Shown: positions 15,265 to 25,545, numbered from the stretch's first letter. The stretch is DNA of 37,874 nucleotides from an uncultured Lachnospiraceae bacterium (GCA_947175175.1 CAMWLV010000021.1:1-37874), one strand, 5' to 3'. The notes: generated by a model from the letters alone, not told the origin. Program-made: numbers and translations.

Positions 15265-17036
15265 ACATCTTGAAGCTGAGCGGTATAGAGTCTGTAGTAA
15301 GCGCCTTTTTTTGCCATGAGTTCCATGGCATTTCCTTCCTCCACAATCCCCCCATTGTCGATGACAAAGATGCGGTCGGCTTTTTGAATCGTAGACAGGC
15401 GGTGTGCGATGACAAAGGAGGTACGTCCTTTTAACAGGGCTTCAATGCCATTCTGCACCAATAGTTCTGTCTTTGTGTCGATACTTGATGTTGCCTCGTC
15501 CAAGATCAGGATTTTAGGCATACTGACCATAGTCCGGGCGAAAGCGAGCAGCTGCTTTTGTCCAACCGACAGGCCGCCGCCGCGTTCCTCCAGTTTTGTG
15601 TTATATCCGTCAGGAAGCTTTGTGATAAAATCATGCGCGTGAACAGCTTTCGCAGCGGCGATGATTTCCTCGTCTGTCGCGTCTAACTTTCCGTAGGCGA
15701 TATTTTCACGGATTGTCCCTGTAAATAGAAAATTGTCCTGTGTCATAATGCCCATCTGCTGCCGGAGGCTTTCGATACTGACTTTTTTGATATCGTGTCC
15801 GTCGATCTTGATCACACCTTTCTGAATATCATAGAAACGGCTGATTAAATTCACGATGGTTGTCTTTCCTGCGCCAGTAGGTCCCACAAGGGCGATCGTC
15901 TCACCAGGGTTTATGTGGAAATTCACATCATATAGGACATCCGTGTCTTCCTCATAAGAGAAACCGACATGTTCAAAGTCAACTGCCCCGACAATCTCAG
16001 GCATCGGTGTCACGCCTTCGGCGTCCATGATTTCAGCACTGGTATCCAGTATCTCAAAGATTCGCTCTGCACCAGAAATATTGGTGATCAGCTGATTGTA
16101 AAAGTTGCTTAGGTTCATGATCGGCTGCCAGAACATTGATATATATGTACCAAATGCGATAAGTGTTCCTACAGATACATTGTCGACTCCGAGGATCATG
16201 ATACCTGTAAACCACAGGGAAACGTTGCCAAGTCCCCAGCAGAAATCTACGACAGATCCAAAAGAGTCTGCATACAGTACAGCGTCCATGAAAGAGCGCT
16301 GATGCTCGTCGACAAGCGTGCGGAAAGTTTCTTTTGTCTCGTTCTCAGCTGTGAAACTCTGTATAATACGAATACCTGACATATCTTCGTGCACAAAGGC
16401 GTTGAGATTTGAGGATTTTTTTCGAAAGATCTGCCAGCACTTGTGGGAGCGCACCTGTATAAACCATACCCCGGCAATCATGAGGGGAATGCTGATCAGT
16501 GCAGCGGCAGCGAGCCTTGCATTTTTGACAAACATAATGCAGACTACCGCGCAGATCGTGATAAAATCCGGTATCAAGGTCGTGACGCTGTTTGACAGCA
16601 CATCTTTTAGTGAGTTGATGTCTCCTATGATTCGTGCAAGGATTTTTCCGGTCGGCCGGCTGTCAAAGAACTTGAAGTCAAGTGTCTGTATATGTGTGTA
16701 GAGCTGCTGCCGGATTGTGACAAGTACTTTATTGCACACTTTCGCCATGATATACATGCGGGCTTTCACTAAAATGATAAGAATACCATTTAATACAAGC
16801 GCAATCAGAACAAGTCGATACAGCCCTGCATAATCGCCGGTTGCTATGTGGTTATCAATAGCGGATTCTATAATGAGTGGATTTATGAGGCTTACACATA
16901 CACAATACGCCATGATCAGCAGCACCGCAAAGATGGAAGCCTTGTGTGTGAGCAGATAGACGAACAGTCTGCCCAGGGTTTTAATTTTGCTTACTTCATT
17001 TAGGTTTTCGTCTTCTTTAAAGGAATTAATTGCCAT
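15258..17036 (-). CDS. ABC exporter subunit (half-transporter, canonical ATPase)
   Basis: A 592-residue half-transporter: about six membrane helices (~20-320), then an ATPase domain. It has Walker A (GPTGAGKTT), a signature of the form LSVGQKQ, and Walker B with the catalytic Glu (ILILDEATSSID), plus the H-loop (IAHRLST). The start at 17036 is set by AAGGAGGTG six bases upstream and overlaps the upstream ABC gene by 11 bp, so the two are translated together. With the upstream subunit, whose catalytic Glu is Asp, it forms a typical asymmetric heterodimeric exporter (BmrCD or TM287/288 type) for drugs, lipids or peptides; the substrate cannot be inferred from sequence. It is the second gene of the operon. 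Confidence 0.94.
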   Translation of the reverse strand: MAINSFKEDENLNEVSKIKTLGRLFVYLLTHKASIFAVLLIMAYCVCVSLINPLIIESAIDNHIATGDYAGLYRLVLIALVLNGILIILVKARMYIMAKVCNKVLVTIRQQLYTHIQTLDFKFFDSRPTGKILARIIGDINSLKDVLSNSVTTLIPDFITICAVVCIMFVKNARLAAAALISIPLMIAGVWFIQVRSHKCWQIFRKKSSNLNAFVHEDMSGIRIIQSFTAENETKETFRTLVDEHQRSFMDAVLYADSFGSVVDFCWGLGNVSLWFTGIMILGVDNVSVGTLIAFGTYISMFWQPIMNLSNFYNQLITNISGAERIFEILDTSAEIMDAEGVTPMPEIVGAVDFEHVGFSYEEDTDVLYDVNFHINPGETIALVGPTGAGKTTIVNLISRFYDIQKGVIKIDGHDIKKVSIESLRQQMGIMTQDNFLFTGTIRENIAYGKLDATDEEIIAAAKAVHAHDFITKLPDGYNTKLEERGGGLSVGQKQLLAFARTMVSMPKILILDEATSSIDTKTELLVQNGIEALLKGRTSFVIAHRLSTIQKADRIFVIDNGGIVEEGNAMELMAKKGAYYRLYTAQLQDVV

Positions 17037-18798
17037 AATATGCACCTCCTTCTCCGATTACAGCAGATTTGCCAGGATCAGCTGGTTCACCGTACTGCGA
17101 TACATAGGTGGTATAGTATAGCCCTTTTTGGGCAAGGAGTTCGTCATGTGTCCCGCGCTCGGCAATCGAACCGTTTTCCAGGACAATGATTTCATCCGCA
17201 TGACGCACTGCGCTGATACGGTGAGCAATGATCAGCTTTGTAGTGTCAGGCAGCGCTTTCAGCGTCTTCTGAATCTCGTGTTCTGTCTCCATATCCAGCG
17301 CGGACGTTGAGTCGTCCATGATCAGAATTGGTGTATGTTTTGCGAGAGCTCTTGCGATACTGATGCGTTGTTTTTGTCCGCCGGAAAGTCCGACACCGCG
17401 TTCCCCGATGATCGTCTCATACTCATCAGGCATCTTTTCGATAAAGCTGCTCGCCTGTGCATCTCTGGAAGCTTTGCGCACAATTGCCTCATCGATAAAT
17501 TCTTTTTTGCCGAGTTTTACATTTTCATTGATCGTATCCGAGAATAAAAACACATCTTGCATGACAATGGAAATGCTGCTTCGAAGCTGCTTTAAAGACA
17601 GTTTTCTGATGTCAATACCGTCAAGCCGTATATAGCCATCAGTGGCGTCGTACAGCCTTTGCAGCAGTTGTATTACCGAAGTTTTTCCAGCACCTGTGGC
17701 ACCCATGATGCCAATGGTAGATCCAGGAGCGGCCTCAAAAGTGATGTCATGAAGGATTTCATGCATATCCTCTTTATGGAAAGAGACATGTGAAAACTCG
17801 ATTCTGCCTTCTACATGGTCTAAGGTGACAGGGCTCTCAACCTCGGTGATGACAGGTTTCTGCTCATAGATTTTGACAATCTTTTTGTTGGAAGCGATGC
17901 CCGCCGAGAAGTCATTTGACAGCCAGCCGAGCATTTCCATGGGCCATACAATGTTGTTGGAGTATTCGAGAAAGGCTCCCAGTACACCTAATGTAATCGC
18001 TCCCTGGATAACAAGGCGTCCGCCAAGCAAAAGAACAGTCATAGGCAGAAGTTTTGTGATAATCTGCAGGTATGGATAGTAGCGCACAAACACCTTGGAC
18101 TGCTTCATGTTCAGTTCATAGTAGCGCTGGTTGTGCGACAGAAATTTATTGATCTCAAATTTTTCCCTCGCAAATGCCTTTACAGTGCGCACGCCGGCAA
18201 GGTTTTCTTCCGCTACGGTATTGAGCACTGCGTTTTCCTCGCTGATATCCTCGTAAACAGAACCGAGATGACGCTCCATGCTGACAGCAATCAGGGCGGA
18301 CAGAAGCATGGCGATCGTTGGTATGATGGCAAGCGGTGCGTGAAGCCGGTACATGCAGAAGAGTACGATGCATGTGTGAAAAATTACTTCTATGATTAAC
18401 ATGCTTATATAGGACAAAGTGTTCCATATTCTATCCGTATCATCCTTAACGCGTGCCATGAGTTCCCCAGTGTTGGTCTTGTCGAAAAAACTGCTGCTCA
18501 GACTCTGGATATGGTCAAACAGATTTTTCCTCATGTCTGCGCCAATGGACGAACCCACTTTGTCAAAGGTGTATTCCTTTGTATACTGAAAAACACAGCG
18601 GCCGATACCAACAATCAGGATACCGCCCAGTAGGTAAGGCAGAATCGCAAGATTTCCGCCCAGTATCACATCGTCAATGATATGCATGGTGAGCATCGGC
18701 GCCAGCATATCAAGGGAAACGCTGATGATCAGCGATGCAATGGCAAAGAGATAATGCCATTTGTACTCCCAGATGTAAGTTGATAGTTTCTTCCTCAT
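17026..18798 (-). CDS. ABC exporter subunit (half-transporter, degenerate Walker B)
   Basis: A 590-residue half-transporter: six membrane helices (~15-320), then an ATPase domain with Walker A (GATGAGKTSV), a canonical signature (LSGGQKQR) and an H-loop (IAHRIS). The residue after the Walker B Asp is Asp rather than Glu (ILIMDDSTSALD), so its own nucleotide site is probably slow or non-hydrolytic, as in the first subunit of heterodimeric exporters such as TM287 and BmrC. The start at 18798 follows GAGGGAGGG. It is the first gene of a two-gene operon behind a leader peptide and an intrinsic terminator, which suggests induction by translation stress or an antibiotic. Confidence 0.94.
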   Translation of the reverse strand: MRKKLSTYIWEYKWHYLFAIASLIISVSLDMLAPMLTMHIIDDVILGGNLAILPYLLGGILIVGIGRCVFQYTKEYTFDKVGSSIGADMRKNLFDHIQSLSSSFFDKTNTGELMARVKDDTDRIWNTLSYISMLIIEVIFHTCIVLFCMYRLHAPLAIIPTIAMLLSALIAVSMERHLGSVYEDISEENAVLNTVAEENLAGVRTVKAFAREKFEINKFLSHNQRYYELNMKQSKVFVRYYPYLQIITKLLPMTVLLLGGRLVIQGAITLGVLGAFLEYSNNIVWPMEMLGWLSNDFSAGIASNKKIVKIYEQKPVITEVESPVTLDHVEGRIEFSHVSFHKEDMHEILHDITFEAAPGSTIGIMGATGAGKTSVIQLLQRLYDATDGYIRLDGIDIRKLSLKQLRSSISIVMQDVFLFSDTINENVKLGKKEFIDEAIVRKASRDAQASSFIEKMPDEYETIIGERGVGLSGGQKQRISIARALAKHTPILIMDDSTSALDMETEHEIQKTLKALPDTTKLIIAHRISAVRHADEIIVLENGSIAERGTHDELLAQKGLYYTTYVSQYGEPADPGKSAVIGEGGAYYGN

Positions 18799-18860
18799 AA
18801 AAGATAGTTCCCTCCCTCGAATCGTTCTCCAGTGTATTGCCTGAAAGCAAAAAAGGTACA

Positions 18861-18891
18861 AAAAAACCTCATGGTAAAATCACCATGAGGT
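18861..18891 (-). terminator. Intrinsic terminator in the ABC operon leader (attenuator)
   Basis: On the minus strand ACCTCATGGT-GATTTT-ACCATGAGGT forms a 10-bp stem followed by a T-rich run. It lies after the leader peptide and 63 bp before the first ABC start codon, so its read-through would control the operon. TCAAATG just after the leader stop can pair with CATTTGA immediately before this stem, but no clear antiterminator was identified. Confidence 0.8.
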
Positions 18892-18930
18892 CAAATGACA
18901 ATGAAAGCATCATTTATAAAGTACATTTGA

Positions 18931-19017
18931 TCAGATACAATATACCCCGGAGATAATTTTACTATTGAATAACATTATGAATGAATTTGCTGTTACATTT
19001 CTGGTCTTGTTAGACAT
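18931..19017 (-). CDS. 28-residue leader peptide of the ABC exporter operon
   Basis: This short gene has a very strong ribosome binding site (AAAGGAGG, 7 bp before the ATG) and encodes 28 residues (MSNKTRNVTANSF, ending GVYCI). Promoter, leader gene, terminator and exporter genes follow each other in that order. This matches the layout of B. subtilis bmrB-bmrC-bmrD, where a ribosome translating a small leader gene controls terminator formation in response to ribosome-targeting antibiotics. The peptide itself is not similar to BmrB as far as I can judge. It is too short to be recognised as a family. The assignment as a regulatory leader is inference from position. Confidence 0.65.
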   Translation of the reverse strand: MSNKTRNVTANSFIMLFNSKIISGVYCI

Positions 19018-19090
19018 AGTGCTACCTCCTTTCTTCGTTGTGTGCACTTGTTATCATTTCCAACAAATGCAATTAATGGTTACTCTATTT

Positions 19091-19119
19091 AACATACTCT
19101 TATTTTTGCTGGTTGTCAA
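19091..19119 (-). promoter_or_regulatory. Promoter of the leader-ABC exporter operon
   Basis: On the minus strand TTGACA (19119-19114), a 17-base spacer and TATGTT (19096-19091). Transcription would begin near 19084, giving a leader of about 285 bases before the first ABC gene. Confidence 0.65.
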
Positions 19120-19211
19120 CTATTTATTTACAGTTCTTTGTAAAGATGATATCATTAAAAAATATAGGACTGGCGGGAAAAGAGTTTCATACGAAAGGGG
19201 CTGATGGGAAC

Positions 19212-21749
19212 ATGGAGTTTCATTTTCTGGGCGGTGCCATGGAAATTGGCGCAAGCTGTATTTATGTGAAGGCGGCGGGAAAATGCTTTCTTTTTGACAG
19301 TGGAATCCGGCAGTCGGGAGCAAAGGATCCGCTGCCAGATTTCCGCACGATACAGGAGCAGGGAGGGTTGGACGCAATCATTGTCAGCCATGCGCATATG
19401 GATCATATCGGGACACTTCCGATCATCAGTAAGGCGTATCCAGACACGCGGATTTATATGACGGTTATGACAGCTGAGCTGACGCGCGTGCTGCTCTATG
19501 ACAGTCTGAAGATTATGGCATATTGCGAGGATGAAATTCCACATTATACAGAGCAGGATGTGCTCGACATGCTTGGGCGCATCACGCCTGTCCGCTATCA
19601 GACAGAGCAGGTTATAGCAGAGGGATTCAAGTTGACTTTTTATCCGGCAGGACATATAGCAGGAGCGGCATGCGTCTATCTTTCCACAGAGGAGGGGGCA
19701 CTGTTTTATTCTGGGGATTTTGCTGCCTTTTCACAGCGGACTATTGAGGGTATCCATATACCAAAGCTCCGGCCGGATGTTGCTGTTGTGGAGACGACTT
19801 ACGGGAACAGACTCCACGCCAACAGGCAGGTGGAGGAGCGGCGTCTGGTGGAGCTGGTGCGGGAATGCGTCGAAAACGGACAGAAGGTCTTGATTCCTGC
19901 ATTTGCACTGGGGCGGTCGCAGGAGGTGCTGCTGATTCTGCGTGCGGCGATTCAGAATGGGGAAATCCCAGCTGTTCCGGTGTATGTGGACGGTATGGTA
20001 CGCGATATTAACATTGTCTATACCCGCAATCCGACATTTCTGAAAAATGCGCTGGGAAAACGGATTCTGCGGGGCGGTGAGCCATTTTACACGAAAGAGA
20101 TCCAGCCGGTGGTACCCAGAGAGAACAGAGAGGAACTTCTGGACAGGAAAGGGGCAGCAGTCATCGTATCCAGCTCCGGCATGCTGATTGGAGGACCAAG
20201 TATGCAGTACGCAAAAAAGCTGGTACAGTCTGAGAATGCATGTGTTATCATCACCGGATACCAGGACGAGGAGTCGCCGGGAAGGCAGCTGATGAACCTG
20301 CTGGAAGGACAGGAAGAGCGCAAGATTACATTGGATGGGACAACCCTTCCGGTAAAATGCCGCATTGAGCAGGTTGGTCTCTCCGCTCATGGAGATAAAT
20401 CAGAAATCACGGCACTGCTGGAACGGTTGTCTGCACGTCAGGTGTTTCTGGTGCATGGGAATGAAGAGACAGTCCGTGAGTATGGGAAGGAGTTGGCAAG
20501 GGAAGATTACCGCCGCCAGATCTATCTGCCGGAATGCGGGCAGGTCTACCATGTGGAGATACGGAAGAAGCGCCAGCAGCTGGACAATATGTTGCCCCAT
20601 ACTATGCAGAAATCCCTGCCTTTCTCTGCGAATGATGCCAAGCTTTTGTGGGAATACTGGTGTGAACATTACCATGGCAGGAAATTCCCGGTGTCACAGC
20701 TGGCCGTCATCTGGTATGGGCGGCAGCAGGAGGAGGAAGTTCTGCAGAACATGCAGGAGATTTTGTCGGAAAGTCCTTATTTTTCACAAAATATGAGGCA
20801 GCTGTTCTTATTTGAGACAAATTCTCAGGAGGATATTGAAAAGGCACTGGCGCCCAGGGAGCGAACCATACAGGATGTGGAAATGCAGGTACAGGAGATT
20901 TTTGCAGCGTTTACATACCGGAAGATCGGATATTATCCGGAAAGGCGGGAAGTCGGCCTGCAGCTTGACTATCCGGACAGCATAGACAGGGTATTGTTTC
21001 AGAAGGGGGCAGAGGAGTTTCAGGAAAGGACAGGTTGGACTGTCAGTGTCAATCCATCCATGAATCACAGTGCAGCAGGCAGTATGCTGTACGCCGCGTT
21101 TGGGAACAGACTGCAGAAGGTGTCCTATTATGTGGATCGGAAACAGTATGCAGTGACCGTGTCGGCTGCGGAAGACGGGGATTTGGAAGCGGCAGAGGCA
21201 TTTTACCAACTGACTGGATGGAACCTGTATGTGAATGGAAAGTGTCTAAGCGGCGGAAATGCGGAGAAAAATTCCTTGTCTGACAGTGATGCTGCAAAGA
21301 AAAAAGCCGATATGGAATTTATGCCAGGCGATACAGCGATGCAGCCGGTGGAGCAGAATCTTGCCTTTTCTTGTATCGAACAAAGCTTTGAAGGGCTTCC
21401 GGATCAGATTGAAAAGAAAAGCATCAAGCAGGATGATAGGGGAAAATACTTGGAATTTAGCTTTGTCTCTCCCATGGTCGGTCTTCGGTATACAAAAGAG
21501 CTGCAGGAAATAGCGAACCAGATTGGGTGGCGGATTCAGATTGCCGACAAAGTAAATCAGAATGCGCTGTTCCAGATCATCAGGACACTCTGCGCAGAAC
21601 AGGGGGTGGCATTTGCCAAAAATCCGTCTTATATTTCAGAAAGGAGGACTGTCGTGGTGAAAACCACAGGGGAGACCGATACGGAAAAACAGAAGGCGGC
21701 TGCGGAAGCTTTTCAGGCAAAGACGGGATGTGCATGTGAATTTATGTGA
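19212..21749 (+). CDS. Beta-CASP metallo-beta-lactamase RNase-like protein with duplicated C-terminal extension
   Basis: An 845-residue protein. Residues 1-450 are a metallo-beta-lactamase plus beta-CASP fold: the zinc motif SHAHMDH at ~59-65, PAGHIAGAACVY, YSGDFA, ETTYGNR, PAFALGRSQEVLL and a final GLSAHGDKSE. Such proteins (CPSF73/KseA type) process RNA. Typical members end near 530 residues; here another ~300 follow. That extension has two similar units, each with a Phe/Ala...Gly-Trp helix motif (FQERTGWTVSV, FYQLTGWNLYV, IANQIGWRIQI, FQAKTGCACEF) and conserved beta strands. They look like an internal duplication. The start at 19212 has AAAGGGG upstream. It diverges from the ABC operon. 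Substrate and role of the extension are unknown. Confidence 0.88.
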   Translation: MEFHFLGGAMEIGASCIYVKAAGKCFLFDSGIRQSGAKDPLPDFRTIQEQGGLDAIIVSHAHMDHIGTLPIISKAYPDTRIYMTVMTAELTRVLLYDSLKIMAYCEDEIPHYTEQDVLDMLGRITPVRYQTEQVIAEGFKLTFYPAGHIAGAACVYLSTEEGALFYSGDFAAFSQRTIEGIHIPKLRPDVAVVETTYGNRLHANRQVEERRLVELVRECVENGQKVLIPAFALGRSQEVLLILRAAIQNGEIPAVPVYVDGMVRDINIVYTRNPTFLKNALGKRILRGGEPFYTKEIQPVVPRENREELLDRKGAAVIVSSSGMLIGGPSMQYAKKLVQSENACVIITGYQDEESPGRQLMNLLEGQEERKITLDGTTLPVKCRIEQVGLSAHGDKSEITALLERLSARQVFLVHGNEETVREYGKELAREDYRRQIYLPECGQVYHVEIRKKRQQLDNMLPHTMQKSLPFSANDAKLLWEYWCEHYHGRKFPVSQLAVIWYGRQQEEEVLQNMQEILSESPYFSQNMRQLFLFETNSQEDIEKALAPRERTIQDVEMQVQEIFAAFTYRKIGYYPERREVGLQLDYPDSIDRVLFQKGAEEFQERTGWTVSVNPSMNHSAAGSMLYAAFGNRLQKVSYYVDRKQYAVTVSAAEDGDLEAAEAFYQLTGWNLYVNGKCLSGGNAEKNSLSDSDAAKKKADMEFMPGDTAMQPVEQNLAFSCIEQSFEGLPDQIEKKSIKQDDRGKYLEFSFVSPMVGLRYTKELQEIANQIGWRIQIADKVNQNALFQIIRTLCAEQGVAFAKNPSYISERRTVVVKTTGETDTEKQKAAAEAFQAKTGCACEFM

Positions 21750-21767
21750 AGCCATTTCACTTAATTG

Positions 21768-21796
21768 TTGCGTATATCTGGAAAAAAGTGTATACT
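21768..21796 (+). promoter_or_regulatory. Possible promoter of gpmI
   Basis: TTGCGT (21768-21773), a 17-base spacer and TATACT (21791-21796), about 115 bp before the gpmI start. Confidence 0.5.
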
Positions 21797-21912
21797 TGAA
21801 ACGAGTGTATTGGTTTAAATGCATTACAGATTTTGGCACACGCTTCCTTCTATTTTGACGGAAGTGAACAGTAACATTATTAAAATATAGATATGGAAAA
21901 GGAGAATGAGAA

Positions 21913-23454
21913 ATGAGCAAGAAGACAACAGTGTTAATGATTCTTGACGGTTATGGATTAAATGAAAAGACAGAACACAATGCTGTAGCCCTTGGCAAGA
22001 CACCTGTTATGGACAGGCTGATGAAAGAATATCCGTTTGCGAAAGGCAATGCAAGCGGCATGGCAGTGGGACTTCCCGATGGACAGATGGGTAACTCTGA
22101 GGTAGGGCATCTGAACATGGGTGCTGGAAGGATCGTCTACCAGGAGCTGACTAGGATCACGAAGGAAATTCAGGACGGAACTTTCTTTGAGAATCCGGCT
22201 CTTATGGAAGCAGTAGAGAACTGCAAAACAAAGAATTCTGCGCTTCATCTGTTCGGACTTTTATCAGACGGCGGCGTTCATAGCCACAATACGCATTTGT
22301 ATGGTTTGCTGGAACTTGCAAAGAGAAACGGGTTGTCTGAGGTATTCGTACACTGTTTTCTCGACGGGCGTGATACTCCTCCTGCGTCGGGAAAAGGCTT
22401 CGCGGAGGAACTCGAGGCAAAGATGGCAGAGATCGGTGTCGGCAGGATTGCATCTGTTATGGGACGCTATTATGCGATGGACAGGGACAACAACTATGAC
22501 CGCGTGCAGAAGGCTTATGAGGCAATGACAGAGGGCAAAGGCGAGCAGGCGGCGTCAGGTCCGGCAGGAATACAGCAGTCTTATGACAATGACAAGACAG
22601 ATGAGTTTGTACTTCCTACAGTGGTAGTAGAGAACGGAAAGGCGATTACGACGATCAAAGATGGCGATTCGATTATCTTCTTCAACTTCAGACCAGACCG
22701 CGCAAGAGAGATTACCAGAGCTTTCTGCGATGATGATTTCAAGGGCTTTGACAGAAAGAGACTTGACCTGAAATATGTATGTTTCTCAGACTACGATCCA
22801 ACGATTCCAAACAAGTCTGTCGCGTTCCACAAGATCGCCGTGACCAATACTTTTGGCGAGTGGCTTGCCGCAAACAACATGACACAGGCAAGAATCGCAG
22901 AGACAGAGAAGTATGCCCATGTTACGTTCTTCTTTAACGGCGGTGTAGAGGAGCCAAATGAGGGTGAAGACAGAGTGCTTGTGCCTTCTCCGAAAGAGGT
23001 TGCTACCTATGACCTGAAACCGGAGATGAGTGCTTATACGGTATGCGATAAGCTTACGGATGCTATTAGATCCGGCAAATATGACGTGATCATTATCAAT
23101 TTCGCAAACCCTGACATGGTAGGTCATACAGGTGTTGAGGAGGCAGCCATCAAGGCAGTCGAGGCGGTTGACGAGTGTGTAGGAAAGGCAGTCGATGCTA
23201 TTCTGGAAGTGAACGGTACAATGTTTATCTGTGCTGACCATGGCAATGCAGAGCAGTTGGTTGATTATGAGACAGGCGCTCCGTTTACGGCGCATACAAC
23301 GAATCCTGTTCCATTTATCCTGGTGAACTATGATCCGGCATACACTTTGCGCGAGGGCGGATGCCTTGCAGATATCGTTCCTACGCTGATCGAGACGATG
23401 GGAATGCAGCAGCCGGCGGAGATGACTGGTAAGTCATTGCTGGTGCGCAAATAA
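21913..23454 (+). CDS. gpmI: 2,3-bisphosphoglycerate-independent phosphoglycerate mutase
   Basis: A 513-residue enzyme of the alkaline-phosphatase superfamily that interconverts 3- and 2-phosphoglycerate in glycolysis using two metal ions. Motifs in order: the metal-binding start (LMILDGYG), the nucleophile segment GQMGNSEVGHLNMGAGR with the catalytic Ser, HCFLDGRDTPP, NFRPDRAREITRAF, NFANPDMVGHTG and CADHGNAEQ. The length is normal. The start follows AAAAGGAG 9 bp upstream. It precedes eno, the next step of glycolysis, but a terminator and separate promoter region lie between them. Confidence 0.97.
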   Translation: MSKKTTVLMILDGYGLNEKTEHNAVALGKTPVMDRLMKEYPFAKGNASGMAVGLPDGQMGNSEVGHLNMGAGRIVYQELTRITKEIQDGTFFENPALMEAVENCKTKNSALHLFGLLSDGGVHSHNTHLYGLLELAKRNGLSEVFVHCFLDGRDTPPASGKGFAEELEAKMAEIGVGRIASVMGRYYAMDRDNNYDRVQKAYEAMTEGKGEQAASGPAGIQQSYDNDKTDEFVLPTVVVENGKAITTIKDGDSIIFFNFRPDRAREITRAFCDDDFKGFDRKRLDLKYVCFSDYDPTIPNKSVAFHKIAVTNTFGEWLAANNMTQARIAETEKYAHVTFFFNGGVEEPNEGEDRVLVPSPKEVATYDLKPEMSAYTVCDKLTDAIRSGKYDVIIINFANPDMVGHTGVEEAAIKAVEAVDECVGKAVDAILEVNGTMFICADHGNAEQLVDYETGAPFTAHTTNPVPFILVNYDPAYTLREGGCLADIVPTLIETMGMQQPAEMTGKSLLVRK

Positions 23455-23570
23455 ATATAGAATCAAAAAAAGGATTGAAACTTTTCAGGCAATATTTTAT
23501 TTCGTGCCAGTGCCAAAGGCAGAATTTATCGAATATACCAAGAGTGTTAATGGTAGGAAATAAGCGAAAA

Positions 23571-23610
23571 TGCAGGAGACGAATAAAACTGGATCTCCTG
23601 TATTTTTTTT
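23571..23610 (+). terminator. Intrinsic terminator after gpmI
   Basis: CAGGAGA (23573-23579) pairs with TCTCCTG (23594-23600) and is followed by TATTTTTTTT. It lies about 120 bp after the gpmI stop. Confidence 0.8.
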
Positions 23611-23631
23611 GTGTTTCAGGGGATGCTATAG

Positions 23632-23661
23632 TTGACATCTTGATGTACATGGGTGTGATAT
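23632..23661 (+). promoter_or_regulatory. Possible promoter of eno
   Basis: A perfect TTGACA (23632-23637) is followed after 18 bases by TGATAT (23656-23661), a weak -10. The region lies after the gpmI terminator and before the tandem cassette repeats, so a promoter for eno is expected here. Confidence 0.4.
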
Positions 23662-23719
23662 GAGAGTCAAATGACAAGATTTTGATATTTGATTGCGCTC
23701 TGTACATGGAAAGAGTAAA

Positions 23720-23784
23720 GTTTGAAAGAAGGCCACTTTCAAACTATTGATTGGTATGCGTGCCAGAGCACGCAAGGGGTATAA
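23720..23784 (+). repeat. 5'-UTR cassette repeat, copy 3a (tandem, before eno)
   Basis: Hairpin 1 is GTTTGAAAG-AAGGCCA-CTTTCAAAC, hairpin 2 is GCGTGC-CAGA-GCACGC, followed by AAGGGGTATAA. It runs without a gap into copy 3b, with a repeat period of exactly 65 bp. This copy is not followed by a start codon. Confidence 0.9.
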
Positions 23785-25263
<1,479 letters not shown>

Positions 25264-25275
25264 TGTAACCAATTT

Positions 25276-25330
25276 ATGTAAATTCCACAATAATTGTCTG
25301 ACAAATATAGGCAAATTGCGGAATTTACAT
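25276..25330 (+). terminator. AT-rich inverted repeat after eno, possible terminator
   Basis: ATGTAAATTCC (25276-25286) and GGAATTTACAT (25320-25330) are exact complements around a 33-base loop, followed by an A/T-rich run without a clean T-tract. It lies 12 bp after the eno stop and probably protects or ends the transcript. Confidence 0.45.
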
Positions 25331-25347
25331 AAAATTTTTAAATAATA

Positions 25348-25374
25348 TAAAAAATTCCAAAAATTCACCGATAT
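25348..25374 (+). promoter_or_regulatory. SigD-like promoter in the eno-secG gap
   Basis: TAAA (25348-25351), a 15-base spacer and ACCGATAT (25367-25374). The -35 matches the SigD consensus perfectly and the -10 at 7 of 8. The downstream context CCGATATATATTA is shared with the SigD-like site at 4589, which strengthens both. Confidence 0.55.
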
Positions 25375-25380
25375 ATATTA

Positions 25381-25545
25381 TGCGCAGCGAAATATGAGTG
25401 AAAACAGTGATAAGAGATGTGTAACAATACCCTAATATGCCAAAAACAGATCTTAGAACTGTTTGAATGAAGTATTTTCAAGATAGGGTGTCTAATGGTC
25501 TGGAGCAGTATTCAGAGTATTAGATACCCTATTTTGATGTGTTTT
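25381..25545 (+). ncRNA. Candidate SigD-dependent small RNA
   Basis: The 400-bp gap between eno and secG contains a SigD-like promoter and, ~105 bp after it, a strong hairpin AAGATAGGGTGTCTAA (25480-25495) with TTAGATACCCTATTTT (25520-25535) followed by a T-rich stretch. A second hairpin AAACAG/CTGTTT (25444-25464) lies between. There is no credible coding frame: only a 13-codon ATG frame with no ribosome binding site. A transcript of ~165 bases fits. It could instead be the 5' leader of secG read through the hairpin. Confidence 0.4.

Noticed and set aside
25394-25435. 13-codon ORF inside the eno-secG gap
   Set aside because: No ribosome binding site precedes its ATG and nothing suggests that it is translated.
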